Shown one piece after another: positions 8,156 through 16,342 of a DNA stretch of 64,000 bases. Under the pieces are notes generated by a model. The model saw only the letters and a program-made list of their open reading frames with translations. It had not been told where the DNA came from and ran no database searches. The stretch's first letter is position 1. Every line of letters begins with the position of its first letter. The stretch is from JAUIET01 sp045106985 (GTDB taxonomy: Bacteria; Pseudomonadota; Gammaproteobacteria; Pseudomonadales; JAUIET01), in the NCBI GenBank assembly GCA_045106985.1, contig JBGCFQ010000011.1, forward strand, positions 124,001 to 188,000, read 5' to 3'. Position numbers and translations under genes: made by a program.

Positions 8156-10207
8156 TTAGTCTCGTCGTCTTCTACGTCGCCTACCACCCTCTCTCTCTGC
8201 GCTCACGGGTGTGGCTTTTGCAACGGGCCTATTTACAACTGAAAAGAGGTTTGGAAAATCGTCTGTTTTATGTGGAAACGCCATAGCGCCAACAAAGTGT
8301 TCCTGGAACTTAGGCTCTACGGCCGTTTCAATTTTCTCTATGCGATCAACTAGGTCTTCTATCGTGCGTCGCGCTTGCTTATTTAACAGCGCAATTCGCG
8401 CACCAGTGCCTGCAGCGTTGCCTGCGGAGGCAACTTTTTCCAAGGGGCAATCAGGAATCAATCCCAGAACCATCGCATGCTTGACGTCAATATGGCTACC
8501 AAAGGCACCGGCTAAACGAATACGATCAATTTGAGTAATCTCTAACTTTTCCATTAAGAGTTTTACACCGGCGTATAAAGCCGCCTTCGCGAGCTGAATT
8601 TGACGCACATCATTTTGTGTCACCGAAATTACACGGTCGTCTTCGCCACTACCATCGTCGTACAAAACGTAAGACCAGGTCCGATCATTGGGAATTACTC
8701 GAGCCGACTGGTGCTCTTCTTTACCAGCAAGGTCACCATCAATAACACCGTCTTCAGAAATTATTCCAGCAAGATACATCTCGGCAACTACCTCGATAAT
8801 GCCAGACCCACATATTCCATTAACACCGAGCTTCTCAGCATGTTTTGCAAAACCCTCTTCATTAGACCAAAGCTCAGATCCTATGATACTAAATCGCGGT
8901 TCCTTACTAACAGGATCAATACGAACACGTTCTATAGCGCCTGGGGCAGCTCTCTGTCCCGAGCTGATCTGTGCTCCTTCAAAAGCAGGACCAGTAGGGC
9001 TGGAACAGGCTAACAATCTATCTTTGTTACCCAAAACAATTTCGGCATTGGTACCAACGTCAACCAACAAAGTGATTTCATCGAGCAACTGCGGCTCTTC
9101 AGAAAGCACCATTGCAGCAGCATCAGCACCTACATGGCCAGCGATACATGGCAAGACGTAGGCCCGACCACCTGGATGAATCTCTAAGTCCAACTCACTG
9201 GCGTGAATATCCAGGGCATCATCAGTCGCTAGCGCAAAGGGCGCGCCGCCCAACTCCAACGGGCTTATACCTAGCAGTATATGATGCATGACCGGATTGC
9301 CGACCAGTGTTAGCTCCAGTATCTCATTGCGCGCCGTATCGCTCTCCTCGGTTATCTGACCGATAAGCGCGTTCAAACCTTCGCGCACAACATTTGTCAT
9401 AGCCTCGGCGCCTTCTGGATGCATCATTACATACGAGACGCGGCTCATGAGGTCTTCGCCGAAACGAATCTGGGGGTTCATCATGCTGCCAGAGTGAACA
9501 ACTTCGCCCGTTAACAAATTACACAAGTGTGCCGCTACCGTAGTAGACCCTACATCGACAGCCAGTCCGAAGGCACGCTCACGCAAACCTGGCCATAAGG
9601 CGATTATTTGAGTCTGTCGATACACCGCAGTAGTAACCGACCACTTTCCTTCACGAAGCGTCGGCTGCAAGGTTTTGAGTAAAGCAAAGTCGCAGCTCAG
9701 CCCAGTAAGCTGCCACTCGCGCTCGAGCGCTTCTTTAAGGCGCTGAAAATCACCTTTAGGCTCGTGCATATCGGCTTCAGCAACTTCAACGTAGTGCAAA
9801 CAAACGGCCGCGTCTAAAACGATATCTCGAAGGTCAGCGTCTTTTCGAACAATTTGCTTATGTACCTGACTGTCTGGCGGCACATCAACGACTAAATCAC
9901 CCTGTATCAACGATTGGCAACTGAGCCTGCGTCCTTTTCGCAGCTTCGACCGCCGCTCTTCAAAGCTCCGTTCGGTATCGGTAAAATCATTAAGATGATC
10001 GAGGCTGGAGGTAAGACCGTGTTTTTGGAACTGCCCTTCGGAACATTCAATCTGACAGCGACCGCACAAACCACGGCCTCCGCAAATTGAGTCAATATCA
10101 ACACCAAGATTCTGTGCCGCTTGCAAAACGGGTGTTCCCAACGCGAAGTTGCCACGCCGGCCTGATGGCATGAAAACTACTTTGGCTGTGTGCTCTGAGC
10201 TATTCAT
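8156..10207 (-). CDS. RACo/RamA-type corrinoid-activating protein ([2Fe-2S] plus ASKHA ATPase)
   Basis: A 683-residue protein. The N-terminal plant-type ferredoxin domain has cluster cysteines at 42, 48, 51 and 97 (CGGRGLCGRC and LSCQS). A linker follows, then an ASKHA ATPase domain with GLAVDVGSTTVAAH at about 214-227 and DVGTNAEIVLG further on. Family members reduce cob(II)alamin back to the active cob(I)alamin state on corrinoid carriers, driven by ATP. Here the partner is presumably the carrier encoded at 13813-14517. The C-terminus is unusual: it ends in two glycines, seven arginines and an aspartate. The gene sits between the methyl-THF:corrinoid methyltransferase and the HyuA-like ATPase. 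Confidence 0.88.
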   Translation of the reverse strand: MNSSEHTAKVVFMPSGRRGNFALGTPVLQAAQNLGVDIDSICGGRGLCGRCQIECSEGQFQKHGLTSSLDHLNDFTDTERSFEERRSKLRKGRRLSCQSLIQGDLVVDVPPDSQVHKQIVRKDADLRDIVLDAAVCLHYVEVAEADMHEPKGDFQRLKEALEREWQLTGLSCDFALLKTLQPTLREGKWSVTTAVYRQTQIIALWPGLRERAFGLAVDVGSTTVAAHLCNLLTGEVVHSGSMMNPQIRFGEDLMSRVSYVMMHPEGAEAMTNVVREGLNALIGQITEESDTARNEILELTLVGNPVMHHILLGISPLELGGAPFALATDDALDIHASELDLEIHPGGRAYVLPCIAGHVGADAAAMVLSEEPQLLDEITLLVDVGTNAEIVLGNKDRLLACSSPTGPAFEGAQISSGQRAAPGAIERVRIDPVSKEPRFSIIGSELWSNEEGFAKHAEKLGVNGICGSGIIEVVAEMYLAGIISEDGVIDGDLAGKEEHQSARVIPNDRTWSYVLYDDGSGEDDRVISVTQNDVRQIQLAKAALYAGVKLLMEKLEITQIDRIRLAGAFGSHIDVKHAMVLGLIPDCPLEKVASAGNAAGTGARIALLNKQARRTIEDLVDRIEKIETAVEPKFQEHFVGAMAFPHKTDDFPNLFSVVNRPVAKATPVSAEREGGRRRRRRRD

Positions 10208-10269
10208 AGACTTCTTCAGTGACTACTTCTTCAATGACCATATCTTCCATTATTGGAATAAAGAGACGA

Positions 10270-11175
10270 CTAACCGCGGCTGCGTCTTCTGCTTGAACGG
10301 CCACCACGTGCGCCGCTTTGATCTTCGGTCAATGGCTCACGATATTTTTTAATCCACTTTGAACAGTCCGGATCCCGTCCCATCATTACGTCAGCTCCAA
10401 GAACGGCTTGCATAACCTCAGCATGCAGTGGGCTGGTAATTGCAGAGGTCATACCTGAAGAGATCGCCATTGTGAGAAACGCACTATTAATGCCATTACG
10501 ATTAGGCAGCCCGAAGCTTACGTTCGACGCCCCACAGGTAGTGTTAACCTTTAGTTCGTTGTGCAAACGACGGACTAGGTCCATGACTTGCACGCCCGAT
10601 GTGTTAATAGCACCGATGGGCATAACCAACGGGTCAACGACAACTCGGTCACGCGAAATACCATAATCGGCAGCACGTTCTACAATTTTCTTTGCCACGT
10701 CGTAGCGAACATTGGGGTCTTGGGAAATTCCAGTCTCGTCATTTGAAATTGCAACCACCGAAGCTTCGTATTTCGCCACCAACGGTAGTACACGATCCAA
10801 ACTCTCGTCTTCACCCGTCACTGAATTTACTAGTGCTCGTCCCTGATACACAGAAAGCCCGCTTTCTAATGCCTCGATGATAGAAGAGTCTATACACAGT
10901 GGAACGTCGGTGATTGACTGAACCAGTTGTATCACCTCGGCAAGAATTCGAGGCTCGTCCGCAAGTGGAATACCGGCATTGATATCTAGCATTTGAGCAC
11001 CAGCTTCAACTTGCGCAAGTGCATCTGCTTCCACACGACTGTAGTCACCGACCTTCATTTCTTCTGCTAATATTTTTCGGCCAGTAGGATTGATACGTTC
11101 GCCAATTATTGTGAAACGTTCGTCAAAGCCAATTCTGACTTCTTTCGAAGGCGATGTGATTATAGTGGTTGTCAT
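10270..11175 (-). CDS. Methyltetrahydrofolate:corrinoid methyltransferase (DHP-synthase-like fold)
   Basis: A 301-residue TIM-barrel protein of the pterin-binding family that includes AcsE, MtgA and the MetH folate domain. Visible motifs are TIIGERINPTGRK near residue 23, the MLDINAGIP strand near 60, CIDSS near 95 and NTTCGASNVSFGLPNR around 210. It would take the methyl group from methyl-cob(III)alamin carried by the corrinoid protein and give methyl-THF. A GCAGGAA ribosome site precedes the ATG. The last 14 residues form a low-complexity Gly/Ser/Arg tail (GARGGRSSRRRSRG) that is not part of the barrel and resembles tails on two neighbouring proteins. Confidence 0.88.
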   Translation of the reverse strand: MTTTIITSPSKEVRIGFDERFTIIGERINPTGRKILAEEMKVGDYSRVEADALAQVEAGAQMLDINAGIPLADEPRILAEVIQLVQSITDVPLCIDSSIIEALESGLSVYQGRALVNSVTGEDESLDRVLPLVAKYEASVVAISNDETGISQDPNVRYDVAKKIVERAADYGISRDRVVVDPLVMPIGAINTSGVQVMDLVRRLHNELKVNTTCGASNVSFGLPNRNGINSAFLTMAISSGMTSAITSPLHAEVMQAVLGADVMMGRDPDCSKWIKKYREPLTEDQSGARGGRSSRRRSRG

Positions 11176-11252
11176 AAAATTTCCTGCTGGGTGTTTTTAA
11201 GATTAATCTGATAGATGTCGATAATTTTCTAGAACATCTGCATTAAACCGCG

Positions 11253-12287
11253 CTATGCAACGGAAAGATCCGTAGGTTCATATAACCGTGGATGCCACGG
11301 AGTACGTCCCGCCAGAACTCCGGATCGCTCTACTATTTCAGGCACATTATGCTCTTGGCGGTACGCCATGATATGCACACCGTGCACACCCTCTATTTCC
11401 TTTACTTCGTTGATGATATCGACGCATAGCTGAACACCCTCTTTAGCTTGGTCTTCGGCTCCTTTTAAGCGTTTAATCACAGCGTCAGGAATATGCACGC
11501 CGGCTACATTGGAACGTATCCATTCGGCTGTTCGTGCTGAGGCTAAAGGCCCCACTCCAACAAGAATAAACACCTTTTCATGCAGGCCCATGTCACGGAC
11601 TTTGTTCATATACGTTTTGAACATTTCAACATCAAAACAGTATTGAGTTTGAATAAACTGGGCACCCGCCTCTATTTTTTTCGCTAAACGAAAAGGTCTG
11701 TAATCAAATGGAGGGGCAAATGGATTCGCAGCACCACCAAGAAACATATGCGGAGGGTGAGTCAGCTTGCGACCGCTAAGAAAGCGGCTCTCATCGCGCA
11801 TCGTTCTTATCATTGACAGCGACGACATGCAGTCAAGATCGAACACGGGTTTGGCATCCGGGTGATCGCCACATTGAACGCCATCACCACTCAGGCACAA
11901 CACATTGGTCACACCCATTGCTGCGGCGCCCAAAACATCACCCTGGATGGCTATTCGGTTTCTATCGCGACCTGATATTTGAAGAACCATTGCATAACCC
12001 TTACGAGTTAGCAGTGAACACATACCCACACTCGACATATGGCAATGCGCGCCAGACCCATCGGTGGCATTCATGGCGTCTACATAACCATCAAAAATTT
12101 CAGCTCGTTCGTATACTTCAGCCGGATCGGCCGAGTCAGGTGGAGCAATTTCTGTTGTTACTGCGAAATGTCCTGCCCGCAAGACACGTTCTAGACGACC
12201 TGGCGATACATGCCCCGGAAGAATTGGCAGGGCATAGCCTGGAGGTGGCTCATCATCATAGATCGGAGAGCTTGGTACTTTGTTCAT
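11253..12287 (-). CDS. Methylenetetrahydrofolate reductase-like protein (MetF family)
   Basis: A 344-residue FAD-dependent TIM-barrel reductase. Features include TTEIAPPDSADP near residue 43, NATDGSGA near 73, the LSGDGVQCGDHPDA segment near 132 and QFIQTQYCFD near 214. It interconverts 5-methyl-THF and methylene-THF. Together with the adjacent Cys-rich MTHFR-C protein it matches the two-component MetF type found in corrinoid/folate clusters rather than the stand-alone biosynthetic MetF. In this run it most likely works in the oxidative direction, taking methyl-THF made by the preceding methyltransferase. The N-terminal ~25 residues are Pro-rich and not part of the barrel. Confidence 0.88.
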   Translation of the reverse strand: MNKVPSSPIYDDEPPPGYALPILPGHVSPGRLERVLRAGHFAVTTEIAPPDSADPAEVYERAEIFDGYVDAMNATDGSGAHCHMSSVGMCSLLTRKGYAMVLQISGRDRNRIAIQGDVLGAAAMGVTNVLCLSGDGVQCGDHPDAKPVFDLDCMSSLSMIRTMRDESRFLSGRKLTHPPHMFLGGAANPFAPPFDYRPFRLAKKIEAGAQFIQTQYCFDVEMFKTYMNKVRDMGLHEKVFILVGVGPLASARTAEWIRSNVAGVHIPDAVIKRLKGAEDQAKEGVQLCVDIINEVKEIEGVHGVHIMAYRQEHNVPEIVERSGVLAGRTPWHPRLYEPTDLSVA

Positions 12288-12332
12288 ACTTATCGAGTTC
12301 GTGGTAAAAGGACTAAGTAATAGAATTAATCG

Positions 12333-12788
12333 CTATAACGCATTTATTCGTTGTTCAACTGCACGTAGCCAGGCGGACTTGCCTTTAAGACGAGAGTCCA
12401 ACGGCGGCTGTATGATTTGAATGGCTTGGTCGTTTACAGGCAGGTTTTGTGTACCCTCCCAGGCAACAACCCATACACAATCCATCTCTGGCGTCACTTC
12501 GCACTTGCCATTGCTACGTACGCCGCCGCAGGGACCATTACGAATTGTCTTTGGGCAATTCATTGGGCAGGACATTCCAGTGGACCCTAAGGTGCATTGG
12601 CCGCAAGACTGTGAGTCGAACAACAGACTTTTAACGGGTTTTTCAATCGCAATTAGAATGCGATCTACGCGTTGCATGCCAATCTTTTCGAATAAAGGGT
12701 ACAAACGGACCAACAAAGACTCCACGCCTTCGTAGACCGCGTGCATAAGCTTCGAGTGTCGAGCAGACCATTTTCTAGCTCGGTACAT
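12333..12788 (-). CDS. MTHFR C-terminal-type cysteine-rich protein (MetV-like)
   Basis: A 151-residue protein of the 'methylenetetrahydrofolate reductase C-terminal' family. Cysteines at 62, 65, 74, 78, 87, 96 and 104 lie in the typical CGQC...MSCPMNCPK...GPCGG...GKC arrangement, likely binding zinc or an Fe-S centre. The ATG at 12788 is selected because a GGGAGG ribosome site lies just upstream; the open frame extends to 12911 but that part overlaps the preceding gene. The start overlaps the end of that gene by 14 bp. In acetogens the equivalent protein pairs with MetF and links it to an alternative electron partner; the same pairing is inferred here. Confidence 0.8.
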   Translation of the reverse strand: MYRARKWSARHSKLMHAVYEGVESLLVRLYPLFEKIGMQRVDRILIAIEKPVKSLLFDSQSCGQCTLGSTGMSCPMNCPKTIRNGPCGGVRSNGKCEVTPEMDCVWVVAWEGTQNLPVNDQAIQIIQPPLDSRLKGKSAWLRAVEQRINAL

Positions 12789-13116
12789 CGTCCCTCCCGG
12801 TTGCCACCGCAACGCCGCCATTCTTGACCATTTCATCCAAAACGGAATCTGGAAACTCGGCCTCAACCTTCGCCATTTCTTCCTGTGCACAAGCATCAAG
12901 GTCGCCGTCACACTCTATGGGGGTCATCTCTTGACGCCACTGTTGTACATAAGAATCGGTATCACCCATGCCAGCGCGCATTGCAGCGCGGTCCACTGCC
13001 TCATGAAACCGTGCCGCGAACAGCGCCTTTCCTTTAGTGCGCCCGCGTTTTATATTTATTTGGGTAGGAATATCCCGCCAAAATACTGTAATTTTCTGAG
13101 CCCCGGATCGAGCCAT
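12775..13116 (-). CDS. 'Virulence factor' family small protein, copy 2
   Basis: A 113-residue paralogue of the protein at 3499-3804. It shares the FWRDIPTQI strand, the basic KRGRTKGK stretch, AVDRAAMRAGMG and the YVQQWRQE helix, then an acidic C-terminal half. It is embedded between the DUF1638 gene (29 bp upstream) and the MTHFR-C gene (14 bp overlap), so it is co-transcribed with the methyl-transfer machinery. No enzymatic motif is visible; a small scaffold or folate/corrinoid accessory role is a guess from context. The family name should not be read as evidence of pathogenicity. Confidence 0.75.
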   Translation of the reverse strand: MARSGAQKITVFWRDIPTQINIKRGRTKGKALFAARFHEAVDRAAMRAGMGDTDSYVQQWRQEMTPIECDGDLDACAQEEMAKVEAEFPDSVLDEMVKNGGVAVATGRDDVPS

Positions 13117-13145
13117 AGTTACGCCCTACTCTATAATGTGTGCTG

Positions 13146-13760
13146 TTAGCCTTTCGCTATTAACGATTCAAGACTGGTTTGTAGCTCACCGTAACCGGTG
13201 CGCTGGTATACATACTCAAGCTTTAATCTGTCAGCTGCTGCTTGCGCCTGCTTCTGTAAGTCCTGATCATCGGTTTGCGCGAGATAAACAAGGCGTCGAT
13301 AGTTCGCGAAGTACATCTCTTCCAATTCAGGATGCTTATCAATCTTCAAGCCACGAATCATTAGCCGATCAAAATGACGGGTTAAGAAATCAGTCAGGTA
13401 CAACGTACCCGGCTCTTGATCAGCCAATTCCAGAAAGTCTTGTTGCCCAGAAAAAAAAGAATAGCAGTGCGGACCAGGCAATCTCTCCAGGCCATACTCA
13501 GCTATTATTTTGTCGATTTCACCACCTGTTCCACAGTCTGCATAACCGACAAAGATTTGATCGTATTCATCACGATATTTACTTATCGCTTCACGCAATC
13601 GATCAGGAATCCATTCTGGGCGGTTATGCAACTCCGCTGGCAGGCACTGCAGTTTTAGATGCGACCAGCCATTCGATTTTTTTATTTGCTCTATTTCTTT
13701 AGCTATCGCGCCGCAGGCGATAATAAGAGTGTCTTGAGGCTTCTGAGCTGGATCGGCCAT
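13146..13760 (-). CDS. DUF1638 family protein
   Basis: A 204-residue DUF1638 protein. Typical features are LIIACGAIAKEI at the N-terminus, a CLPAELHNRPEWIP segment near residue 40, FVGYADCGTGGEID near 70 and GPHCYSFFSGQQDF near 98. Conserved Cys and His residues (C18, C40, C77, H99, C100) suggest metal or corrinoid chemistry. The family is often found beside corrinoid carriers and MttB-type methyltransferases. The ATG at 13760 is preferred over a TTG two codons earlier. Neighbours are the corrinoid protein (52 bp upstream) and virulence-factor copy 2. The exact function is not known. Confidence 0.8.
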   Translation of the reverse strand: MADPAQKPQDTLIIACGAIAKEIEQIKKSNGWSHLKLQCLPAELHNRPEWIPDRLREAISKYRDEYDQIFVGYADCGTGGEIDKIIAEYGLERLPGPHCYSFFSGQQDFLELADQEPGTLYLTDFLTRHFDRLMIRGLKIDKHPELEEMYFANYRRLVYLAQTDDQDLQKQAQAAADRLKLEYVYQRTGYGELQTSLESLIAKG

Positions 13761-13812
13761 GGTCAAGATCTTTCGGAGTAGCCTATGGCGAGTCAGACGA
13801 GCAACATCCGCG

Positions 13813-14517
13813 TCACGCGGACTGCTTCGTCTTCACCATAGCCAAACCCACGCTGGCTGCCGTTGCAGCATCTCGGCAATAGGCATCTGCGCCGACGGCT
13901 TCGCCGAACTCTTCGTTCAACGGCGCGCCGCCAACTAATACAATAAAGTCGTCGCGCATGCCCTTCTCTTTCAAGGTGTCAATCACTACCTTCATATATG
14001 GCATCGTCGTGGTTAACAATGCAGACATGCCTAACACATCAGGCTTGTGTTCTTCGAGAGCATCGAGGTAGGAATCAACATCATTATTGATTCCAAGATC
14101 AACAACCTCAAAGCCGTTGCCCTCCATCATCATGGTAACCAGGTTCTTACCGATATCATGAATATCACCTTTGACAGTACCGATGACCATTTTGCCGATT
14201 GGCTTTGCGCCAGTTTCAGCAAGTAACGGCCGTAGAATACCCATTCCGCCTTTCATCGCGTTTGCCGAAAGCAACACTTCAGGCACAAACAATATTCCAT
14301 CGCGAAAATCGATACCAACAATTCGCATACCTTCAACTAGCGCATCTGCCAGCACCTTTTCCGGGCCCCAGCCTCTTGCTAGCAAGATGTTGGTACCTTC
14401 CATGATTTCATCTCGCATGCCATCATAAAGGTCGTCATGCATTTGTTCGACTAACTCGTCATCCGATAATTCTTCAAGATTGAGTTCTTCTTCGTCGTGG
14501 CCATCTTGTTCTGACAT
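13813..14517 (-). CDS. Corrinoid (B12-binding) methyl carrier protein
   Basis: A 234-residue protein with the two-domain layout of MttC/MtgC-type carriers. An N-terminal four-helix cap covers ~20-105 (GTNILLARGWGPEKVLADAL, FVPEVLLSANAMKGG). The Rossmann-like B12 domain carries the base-off motif DxHxxG as D118, H120 and G123, then SALLT at 165 and VGGAP at 195-199. It carries the methyl group from the MttB-like enzyme to the methyl-THF:corrinoid methyltransferase. A longer than usual acidic N-terminal stretch (~28 residues) precedes the cap. An AGAGGA ribosome site lies before the ATG. It follows the methyltransferase gene by about 60 bp. Confidence 0.93.
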   Translation of the reverse strand: MSEQDGHDEEELNLEELSDDELVEQMHDDLYDGMRDEIMEGTNILLARGWGPEKVLADALVEGMRIVGIDFRDGILFVPEVLLSANAMKGGMGILRPLLAETGAKPIGKMVIGTVKGDIHDIGKNLVTMMMEGNGFEVVDLGINNDVDSYLDALEEHKPDVLGMSALLTTTMPYMKVVIDTLKEKGMRDDFIVLVGGAPLNEEFGEAVGADAYCRDAATAASVGLAMVKTKQSA

Positions 14518-14579
14518 GGATTGATCCTCTTCTTATGATTGAGCTTAAGCAGCTCAGCCGATATTCTAGTAGTAAGTAT

Positions 14580-16121
14580 CTAGTATTCTTTATCTGGAAA
14601 CGCTGACTTTCGTTGGTCGATAAATGCAATCAAAGCTTCATCTATAGCGGGGTCTAGTGCCGGCGCTTGGTAGTCCGACAACGCCGCTTTCCAGCGTTTA
14701 TTCGCCAACTGCGCGCAATCAAGCGCCCCGTCTTCTTCCCATTGTTCAAAACTGTTATTGTCGGCTAAAGTCGAACGATAGAAAGCAGTCTCGAAATTTG
14801 CTTGCGTGTGTTCGGTGCCGAGGAAATGATTGCCCGGTTCAATCTCACGGAATGCACTCATCGCCTGGCCATTCTCAGACATATCCGGACCTCGAAGCAA
14901 TACACCAAGCATGTTAGCCTGATCAGCATCCATCATGAATTTTTCATAGCTCATGACCAAGCCGCCTTCAAGCCAGCCGGCCGTATGCAGCATAAAATTA
15001 ACGCCAGCGAGAGCCGCTGTCTGTAAAGTGTTAGCCGCTTCATAGGCAGCTTGCGCATCGGGCAACTTCGAGGCGCACAAACCACCACCGCTCCTAAATG
15101 GTACACCTAGGCGACGCGCTAGTGCAGCGGCAATGTAAAGAATCATGCTGGGCTCAGGCACACCAAAGGTGGGCGCTCCGGACTGCATGGACACCGCGCT
15201 TGCAAATGTACCAAATACAACGGGGGCACCCGGGCGAACCATTTGAGCAAAGGCCATACCAGCCATTGCCTCTGCCAATATTTGAGTGGATGTTCCGGCA
15301 ACTGTCACCGGCGACATTGCGCCGGCAAGAATAAACGGCGATATTACAGTAGCCTGCATATTGCGCGCATACACCTTAAGCGCACCTAACATCGTATCGT
15401 CAAACGTCATCGGTGAATTGGCGTTTATAAGGCTGGTGCAGACTGTGTTGTTTTCAACGAACTCATCGCCGAACACAATCTTAGCCATATCAACTGTGTC
15501 CTGGGCTCGCTCTGGCGCGGTCACCGAACCCATAAATGGCTTGTCGCTGTATTTTATATGGCTATACACCATATCAAAGTGACGTTTGTTCACTGGAAGA
15601 TCGACCGGCTCGCACACTGTGCCGCCTGAATGCTGCAGGCCATCGCTTAAGTAAGCCAATTTTACGAAGTTACGGAAATCTTCAATCGATGCGTAGCGTC
15701 GACCTTTATCGAGATCTCTCACAAAGGGAGAACCGTAGGCCGGCACCATAACTGTGCGGCGGCCACCAATGATTGTACTTTTGGCGGGGTTACGAGCGTG
15801 CTGGGTGTATTCAGAGGGTGCAGACGCTTGAATTATGCTGCGACAAAGGCCACGTGGAAAACGAACACGTTCACCCTGAACGTCGGCGCCACCGGCTTTA
15901 AGAATATCGAGCGCTTCCTGGTCGTCGCGAAAATCGATACCTATTTCTTCTAATAAGGTATCAGCATTATGTTCAATTAAGGCCAATCCCGACTCATCGA
16001 GCATTTCGTAGTAAGGTATATTGCGATCGATGTAGGGCAAGTAATTGGTTTGATTGCCCTGCCGCGAAGCTTGTTTACCGCTTCGTCCACCCGCTTTTCT
16101 TCGACTACGTCTTTCGCTCAT
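14580..16121 (-). CDS. MttB superfamily (non-pyrrolysine) methylamine-type:corrinoid methyltransferase
   Basis: A 513-residue member of the trimethylamine methyltransferase superfamily, a TIM barrel that moves a methyl group from a substrate (usually a quaternary amine such as a betaine) onto a corrinoid protein. Recognisable segments are EEIGIDFRDD near 58-67, RTVMVPAYGSPFVRD near 122, PFILAGAMSPVT near 262, a GAPTFGVPEP stretch near 315, RSGGGLCASKLPDAQAAYEA near 343 and the LHTAGWLEGG segment near 378. No in-frame amber codon is present, so it belongs to the pyrrolysine-free group that includes glycine betaine, proline betaine and carnitine enzymes. The substrate cannot be deduced. ATG 16121 is preferred over a TTG five codons upstream. 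The first ~20 residues are an Arg/Gly/Ser-rich tail. Confidence 0.9.
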   Translation of the reverse strand: MSERRSRRKAGGRSGKQASRQGNQTNYLPYIDRNIPYYEMLDESGLALIEHNADTLLEEIGIDFRDDQEALDILKAGGADVQGERVRFPRGLCRSIIQASAPSEYTQHARNPAKSTIIGGRRTVMVPAYGSPFVRDLDKGRRYASIEDFRNFVKLAYLSDGLQHSGGTVCEPVDLPVNKRHFDMVYSHIKYSDKPFMGSVTAPERAQDTVDMAKIVFGDEFVENNTVCTSLINANSPMTFDDTMLGALKVYARNMQATVISPFILAGAMSPVTVAGTSTQILAEAMAGMAFAQMVRPGAPVVFGTFASAVSMQSGAPTFGVPEPSMILYIAAALARRLGVPFRSGGGLCASKLPDAQAAYEAANTLQTAALAGVNFMLHTAGWLEGGLVMSYEKFMMDADQANMLGVLLRGPDMSENGQAMSAFREIEPGNHFLGTEHTQANFETAFYRSTLADNNSFEQWEEDGALDCAQLANKRWKAALSDYQAPALDPAIDEALIAFIDQRKSAFPDKEY

Positions 16122-16193
16122 AGGGCACAATTCCAAAACGCTGGCAAATCACTGTCAGCGGCAATAAAACAGCCACGCACAGGCTACTACTAA

Positions 16194-16208
16194 GGTCGCC
16201 CAGCGACC
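16194..16208. repeat. Short perfect inverted repeat upstream of the MttB-like gene
   Basis: GGTCGC, three bases, GCGACC, in the 221-bp gap between the Fe-S protein gene and the MttB-like gene. The A-run lies on the wrong side for a terminator of the minus-strand transcript (T-run before the stem). It could be an operator half-site pair or a 5'-leader hairpin. No cobalamin riboswitch core could be recognised in this gap by eye. Confidence 0.35.
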
Positions 16209-16342
16209 AAAAAACGAAATATAGTGAGTGTTTACCCCGTGGTCAAATCACTTATTTTCTTTTAGCAAATGAATTATTTCGATATAAAGCCTCAGTTATA
16301 GCAATTTGCTTGGTATTAGCCGCTCGCGCTCTGCGACTGAAA

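Noticed and set aside
12789..12911. Extended N-terminus for the MTHFR-C protein
   Set aside because: The upstream part overlaps the preceding gene in another frame, and a strong ribosome site marks the ATG at 12788.
3499..13116. Pathogenicity determinants, from the 'virulence factor' family name
   Set aside because: The name is a legacy annotation; both copies sit inside a one-carbon metabolism operon.
14580..16121. Pyrrolysine-containing trimethylamine methyltransferase
   Set aside because: The reading frame has no internal amber codon, so it is a pyrrolysine-free family member.
16122..16342. Possible cobalamin riboswitch before the corrinoid island
   Set aside because: No B12-box-like conserved core could be found; only a short 6-bp hairpin is visible.
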